Shown here: one piece after another, positions 20,030-23,406 of the stretch
Layout of the letters: every line of letters begins with the position of its first letter
Numbering within the stretch: the stretch's first letter is position 1
IMG/VR virus record: IMGVR_UViG_3300025122_000167
Coordinates: 1 to 23,406 of that record
DNA: 23,406 bases
Strand: one strand, 5' to 3'
Source of the DNA: a virus
Position numbers and translations under genes: made by a program
Notes under the pieces: model-generated
Told to the model about the DNA's origin: nothing
The model's database searches: none
The model's input: only the letters and a program-made list of their open reading frames with translations

Positions 20030-20957
20030 TTCTCTAATTATGGATAATTTTCAGAGTCACAAAAACTCTGAATTTCTATTTGATGAAGGAATCAATATCA
20101 TTGTAGGACAATCAGATAGTGGTAAGACAACGATTGTTCGTGCTTTAAATTGGGTAATTAACAATAGACCTAGTGGAGAGGCTTTTAGAAGTAGTTGGGG
20201 CGGTGAGACTAATGTTAATTTAAATTTAGTAAGTGGATGGGCAGTCAGGAGAGGAAAGGGCAAGACTAATTTCTACAACCTACAAAACCTTACCTCTGTA
20301 GCAGGACAAGGTGATGAGAAGTTTCTGTCATTTGGTCAGGATGTTCCAGAAGAAATAAAAAAATTTTTAAACTTCTCCTCCTTAAACATTGCTTGGCAAT
20401 TTGATTCTCCTTTTCTCCTTGCGATGTCGGGAGGGGAAGTTGCTAAATATTTTAACACAATTGTTCATCTTGATAAAATTGATTCCTCTATATTAAGCAT
20501 TAACAAGACTCTTAGAAAAGAAAAAGAATTATTAGAGGTTTGTGATAAACACATAGAAGGATTAGAAGAGAGGGAGGAAAGTTTTGGATATCTTGATGAG
20601 GCAGAAGAAATTGCAGATGAACTTGAGATTCTTGATAGTGATCTTTTTAAAATCGGGACTCAACAAAAATTTCTTTCAGAGACTCTAGAAGAAATAAAAA
20701 ATTGTCAGAAAGAACTAGAACAATATTCAGATTTAGATGATTTACAAAAAGATATAAATAAAATTGGAAAGTTATTAGAAAAATTTAATAAAGTAAAAGA
20801 AAAACAAAATGAATTATTAAGAACTCTAGAATTAATTACAAATATTCAAACTAATTTAAATTGGTATGAAATTGAACTTAAAAAAGATCAGGATAAATTT
20901 AATGAGTTAATGCCTGACATTTGCCCATTATGTGGGAGAGGAGAACAAAATGGATGA
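20022..20957 (+). CDS. SbcC/Rad50 N-terminal half with zinc hook
   Basis: A 311-residue ATPase half. It starts I-N-S-L-I-M-D-N-F-Q-S-H-K as SbcC/Rad50/RecF proteins do, with Walker A GQSDSGKTT (29-37), Q-loop region S-F-G-Q-D, then coiled coil from about 150 to 295. It ends in a zinc-hook motif C301-P-L-C304-G-R, only seven residues from the C-terminus. Signature and Walker B motifs are absent; they lie in a separate gene at 22959. The start is a TTG (20022) with GGAAGGATG well placed upstream and conserved residues immediately after it. With the SbcD-like nuclease it would process DNA ends and hairpins. Confidence 0.85.
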   Translation: MINSLIMDNFQSHKNSEFLFDEGINIIVGQSDSGKTTIVRALNWVINNRPSGEAFRSSWGGETNVNLNLVSGWAVRRGKGKTNFYNLQNLTSVAGQGDEKFLSFGQDVPEEIKKFLNFSSLNIAWQFDSPFLLAMSGGEVAKYFNTIVHLDKIDSSILSINKTLRKEKELLEVCDKHIEGLEEREESFGYLDEAEEIADELEILDSDLFKIGTQQKFLSETLEEIKNCQKELEQYSDLDDLQKDINKIGKLLEKFNKVKEKQNELLRTLELITNIQTNLNWYEIELKKDQDKFNELMPDICPLCGRGEQNG

Positions 20958-21282
20958 TACATCAAATGTTATAAAAGAAATAGTAACAAGTGGATTGCAA
21001 TGGGAGATGCTTTTTACTCTCTTTCAATTAATGGTAGTTGGTTATATTATAATTTATCTTAGGTCTTTTCTATTTAATGAATTTGCATGGAGAAAATTTA
21101 AAAGTTCTCTTGTTATTGGTATAGGTGCAAGAGTGAGATTATACAATGAGGCAGGTAGTGTTGATGGTAGAATTATATCAGCTAATAGGTCAACTATAAA
21201 AATTGAGACAAAAGGAAAAGATGCTGTCATATATGTTCCAACCAAGAAATTTCCTGAAAAAGAATGGGTAGTTCTCAGATAA
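20950..21282 (+). CDS. Small membrane protein with MscS-like beta domain
   Basis: The frame extends to a GTG at 20932, but the ATG at 20950 lies 7 nt behind AGAGGAG, giving 110 residues. One hydrophobic helix (M-L-F-T-L-F-Q-L-M-V-V-G-Y-I-I-I-Y-L) is followed by a domain reading I-G-A-R-V-R-L-Y ... G-S-V-D-G-R-I-I-S-A-N ... V-I-Y-V-P-T-K-K-F. This resembles the beta domain of MscS channels (G-D-x-V ... G-x-V-x-x-I ... I-P-N). It lacks a full channel pore, so it may be an accessory membrane protein. It overlaps the SbcC half by 8 nt. Confidence 0.65.
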   Translation: MDDTSNVIKEIVTSGLQWEMLFTLFQLMVVGYIIIYLRSFLFNEFAWRKFKSSLVIGIGARVRLYNEAGSVDGRIISANRSTIKIETKGKDAVIYVPTKKFPEKEWVVLR

Positions 21283-21428
21283 TTGAAAAGTGTTCAATTT
21301 GTGAAATTGAATTTGATATTGAAAATGAGGGTGGCATTACTGGATATATTGGCATACTTCCAGTAACATTTTGCCCATTCTGTACCACTGGAATAGTAGA
21401 AATAGGTGAAAAAATGAATGAAAGTTGA
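21264..21428 (+). CDS. Small 54-aa zinc-ribbon protein
   Basis: A short gene overlapping the end of the membrane protein gene by 19 nt. It has C-S-I-C (10-13) and C-P-F-C about 25 residues later, a typical two-knuckle zinc ribbon, with a glycine-rich turn between. The ATG has only a weak purine stretch upstream (GAAAAAGA). Function unknown; the paired cysteines are the main evidence that it is real. Confidence 0.55.
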   Translation: MGSSQIIEKCSICEIEFDIENEGGITGYIGILPVTFCPFCTTGIVEIGEKMNES

Positions 21429-21440
21429 GCAAAATAAAAA

Positions 21441-21614
21441 ATGAATGATGAAGTATTAGAAAGTTTATTAATGGAGTATGATTTTGAGGATAGACAAGCT
21501 ATTCTTGAACATGTTGAAGAAAATTATATACTTCGAGCAGAGGCAAGGGTTATAGTTAATAATGCTATGAATGAAATCACAGATATTGCTAAAGAAGCCT
21601 TGCAGATAGAATAA
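21441..21614 (+). CDS. Hypothetical acidic 57-aa helical protein
   Basis: An acidic helical peptide (M-N-D-E-V-L-E-S-L-L-M-E-Y-D-F-E-D-R-Q-A). The ATG at 21441 lies 12 nt after the preceding stop, with no strong ribosome binding site. It fills an otherwise empty 200-bp gap in the operon. Not recognised. Confidence 0.45.
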   Translation: MNDEVLESLLMEYDFEDRQAILEHVEENYILRAEARVIVNNAMNEITDIAKEALQIE

Positions 21615-21626
21615 AGGAAGATATAA

Positions 21627-21860
21627 ATGAAATGGCTAAACAGAATAAAAAAACGAAGTAAAAAAGATAAGGAACTCAGAATCAGAGAAATAAAAAAATC
21701 CGACTTTCTTATGATGAAAGTTGATATTAGAGATTATGAAAGTGATATAGACAGAGATATCAAATTAGTTAAAAGATGTTATATAAAAGAAGATGATGTT
21801 CTTACATATATAGAAGAAGATGATAAATGTGTAAGAATAGCTTACTATGAAAAAAACTAA
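21627..21860 (+). CDS. Hypothetical charged 77-aa protein
   Basis: Very basic N-terminus (K-W-L-N-R-I-K-K-R-S-K-K-D-K) followed by an acidic middle (D-Y-E-S-D-I-D-R-D-I) and strands at the end. GGAAG precedes the ATG by about 7 nt. It overlaps the SbcD-like gene by 14 nt, implying coupled translation with the nuclease. Function unknown. Confidence 0.65.
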   Translation: MKWLNRIKKRSKKDKELRIREIKKSDFLMMKVDIRDYESDIDRDIKLVKRCYIKEDDVLTYIEEDDKCVRIAYYEKN

Positions 21861-22746
21861 AACACCAGATTATATACTTTCATCTGATTGGCATGTGAGA
21901 GGAACTAAACCTATATGTAGAACTGATGATTATATAGAAGCCCAAACCAAAAAAATAAAATTTATTTTATCTTTAGCCGAAAAATATGATTGTCCCATTT
22001 TAATCGCAGGTGATTTAGGACATAAACCAATTTGGGGAGATAAACTTCTTAATTATTTTATTGATATATTAAATAGATTTCCAAGTGTAAAAATTTATAC
22101 TATCTGTGGACAGCATGATTTAATTAATCATAGATTAGATAAATGGGAAGAGGGTGGGATAGGTTTATTAAATAGAAAGAAGTGTATTAAAGTATTAACT
22201 AAAGAATATAAGGATATAAGTCCTTTCTCTTATAATGATGCTTTATTAGATTCTAATAAATCTATCTCTCTTGTGCATAAGATGATTATTAAATCTCAGG
22301 AAGATAAATTATGGGACAGACAAGAAGCGGATCACGCTAAAAAATTACTTAAAAAATTGTCTGGTTCAAAATTAATCGTAACAGGAGATAATCATCAATC
22401 ATTTGTAATAGAGCAAAACAACAGGCTTCTTGTTAATGCAGGTTCTATTATGCGTATGAGTGCAAACCAAGTGGATCATAAACCTTCTATATATTTATGG
22501 TATGCAGATAATAATAGTGTTGAAAGAGTTTATCTTCCAATAACAGGAAATGTGATCAATAGAGACCACATAGATGTTGTAAAAGAACGCAACCAAAGAA
22601 TTGAAGTGTTTGTAAATAAATTACAAGATAATTATGAGCTAGGTTTAAATTTTGAAAAGAATATGGAAGAGTTCTTAGATAAAAATGATATAGATGAATC
22701 GGTGAAAGAAAAAATATGGGAGCATATAAATGACACTAGCGAATGA
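21847..22746 (+). CDS. SbcD/Mre11-like metallophosphoesterase nuclease
   Basis: A 299-residue calcineurin-type phosphoesterase. Metal motifs in order: S-S-D-W-H (D-x-H, D14/H16), A-G-D-L-G-H, C-G-Q-H-D (family G-N-H-D, with Asn replaced by Gln), L-V-H-K-M, and T-G-D-N-H (family G-H-x-H, first His replaced by Asp). Known SbcD/Mre11 proteins use two manganese ions to cut DNA ends and hairpins with SbcC/Rad50. The Gln in place of the catalytic-motif Asn is unusual. Its gene lies between the two SbcC halves. The C-terminal ~70 residues are helical, as needed to bind the SbcC coiled coil. Confidence 0.85.
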   Translation: MKKTKTPDYILSSDWHVRGTKPICRTDDYIEAQTKKIKFILSLAEKYDCPILIAGDLGHKPIWGDKLLNYFIDILNRFPSVKIYTICGQHDLINHRLDKWEEGGIGLLNRKKCIKVLTKEYKDISPFSYNDALLDSNKSISLVHKMIIKSQEDKLWDRQEADHAKKLLKKLSGSKLIVTGDNHQSFVIEQNNRLLVNAGSIMRMSANQVDHKPSIYLWYADNNSVERVYLPITGNVINRDHIDVVKERNQRIEVFVNKLQDNYELGLNFEKNMEEFLDKNDIDESVKEKIWEHINDTSE

Positions 22747-22978
22747 TTTAACAGCTTTAAAAGATCGTATTGAATCTCAAATAACTAAGAAAATTAAACT
22801 TCAAGGACAAAAAGAGGAATGTTTTAAGTATTTAAATGAGAAATTTGCTTGTAATAATCTTAAAGAAGGGGAAAATTTATATAAAAAATTAGATAGACGC
22901 AAAATAGAAATGGTAAAAGAGATTGAAAATAAAATTTTAAAATTGGATAATATTTTAAGTGAATTTAAAGGAACTTAG
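22730..22978 (+). CDS. Coiled-coil protein, possible SbcC arm segment
   Basis: An 82-residue, almost fully helical protein with heptad-like hydrophobic spacing (L-T-A-L-K-D-R-I-E-S-Q-I and I-E-N-K-I-L-K-L-D-N-I-L). GGAG lies 8 nt before the ATG. It overlaps the SbcD-like gene by 17 nt and the following SbcC C-terminal frame by 20 nt. Placement suggests that it provides the returning arm of the Rad50 coiled coil as a separate chain. A sequencing or natural frameshift joining it to the next frame is also possible. Confidence 0.6.
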   Translation: MTLANDLTALKDRIESQITKKIKLQGQKEECFKYLNEKFACNNLKEGENLYKKLDRRKIEMVKEIENKILKLDNILSEFKGT

Positions 22979-23406
22979 ATCACAAATAGACCAGAAAAAA
23001 GGTCAAAGAAATGAAGTTATAGAACAACTTTCTACATCTAAAGAGAAACAAAAAGCTCTGAAGATGTCTATAGAAGACTCTAGATGTGCTCAAGTAATAA
23101 TACAAGAAGTATCTAAAAAGACTCAAAGTCAACTAGAAGTGCACATTTCTGATATAGTAACTATGGCGTTAGAAACTATATTTGATGATCCTTACAAATT
23201 TGGAATGGAATTCGTTGTCAGACGAAATAAAACGGAATGTGAGTTGTTCTTTGAGAAAAATGGAGTTAGGATCACTCCATTGTCTGCAAGCGGAGGAGGT
23301 GTAGTTGATGTAGCCTCCTTCGCCTTGCGTATTGCTTTGTGGACTTTACAAAACCCGAAAAGCAGAAATACTTTAATACTTGATGAGCCATTCAAGTTTC
23401 TCTCCA
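22959..23406 (+). CDS. SbcC/Rad50 C-terminal half (partial)
   Basis: A frame open to the window end, about 149 residues visible. It begins with coiled coil (K-E-L-R-S-Q-I-D-Q-K-K-G) and contains the ABC signature-like L-S-A-S-G-G-G-V-V-D-V-A-S-F-A and Walker B N-T-L-I-L-D-E-P-F-K-F-L-S. These complement the Walker A half at 20022. The only upstream start is GTG at 22959-22961, right after an in-frame TAA, with weak GGAT upstream; ATG at 23064 would lose most of the arm. Translation may be coupled to the 22730 gene, with which it overlaps by 20 nt. Confidence 0.75.
   Translation, partial: MNLKELRSQIDQKKGQRNEVIEQLSTSKEKQKALKMSIEDSRCAQVIIQEVSKKTQSQLEVHISDIVTMALETIFDDPYKFGMEFVVRRNKTECELFFEKNGVRITPLSASGGGVVDVASFALRIALWTLQNPKSRNTLILDEPFKFLS

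Noticed and set aside
1-23406. tRNA, rRNA, insertion sequence or integrase/attachment site
   Set aside because: I saw no cloverleaf-like sequence, transposase or integrase motif, or terminal inverted repeats.

Overview
The window is AT-rich (roughly 30% G+C by eye) with purine-rich AGGAGG-type ribosome binding sites, near-consensus sigma-A promoters and tightly overlapping small genes. This points to the early/replication region of a tailed double-stranded DNA phage (or closely related prophage) of a low-GC Bacillota host. No capsid, terminase, tail or lysis genes are present, so assignment to a phage rests on the replication gene set.

Layout. (1) About 1-3922, minus strand: a leftward operon of at least twelve small genes, mostly unrecognisable, but including two paralogous SprT-like zinc metalloproteases. 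Leftward promoters sit near 2456-2483, 3364-3392 and 3974-4002. (2) About 3923-4527: a 600-bp divergent control region. It holds sigma-70-type promoters in both directions, several boxes with the exact GG-N10-GC architecture of sigma-54 promoters, a 32-bp direct repeat, a 20-bp tandem repeat built of 10-bp sub-units, a perfect palindrome, and one copy of a ~47-bp element that recurs at 19520. (3) 4528-23406, plus strand: the replication, recombination and DNA modification operon. In order: SNF2 helicase, small zinc protein, a winged-helix initiator whose own gene carries five dyad iterons and two abutting hairpins (a likely origin), DnaB-like helicase, small genes, CHC2/TOPRIM primase, small genes, a UDG-like/DNA polymerase I fusion, gp32-like ssDNA-binding protein, RecA/UvsX, RuvC-like resolvase, cytosine-C5 DNA methyltransferase, CmoA-like carboxy-SAM synthase, small genes, the N-terminal half of SbcC/Rad50, a small MscS-like membrane protein, small genes, SbcD/Mre11 nuclease, a coiled-coil protein and the C-terminal half of SbcC/Rad50, cut by the window edge.

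Most exciting point: a cytosine-C5 methyltransferase gene is immediately followed, with a 14-nt overlap, by a clear homologue of CmoA, the enzyme that makes carboxy-S-adenosylmethionine. In the methyltransferase the motif X asparagine (normally G-N-x-V) is an arginine (G-R-T-V, R340). A positive charge at that position is what lets an engineered C5 methyltransferase accept carboxy-SAM. The pair therefore looks like a natural system for writing 5-carboxymethylcytosine into phage DNA. This is inference from sequence and has not been tested here.

Together the plus-strand genes give a nearly self-sufficient replisome (initiator/origin, helicase, primase, polymerase, SSB) plus a recombination module (RecA, RuvC, SbcCD) and a DNA hypermodification pair.
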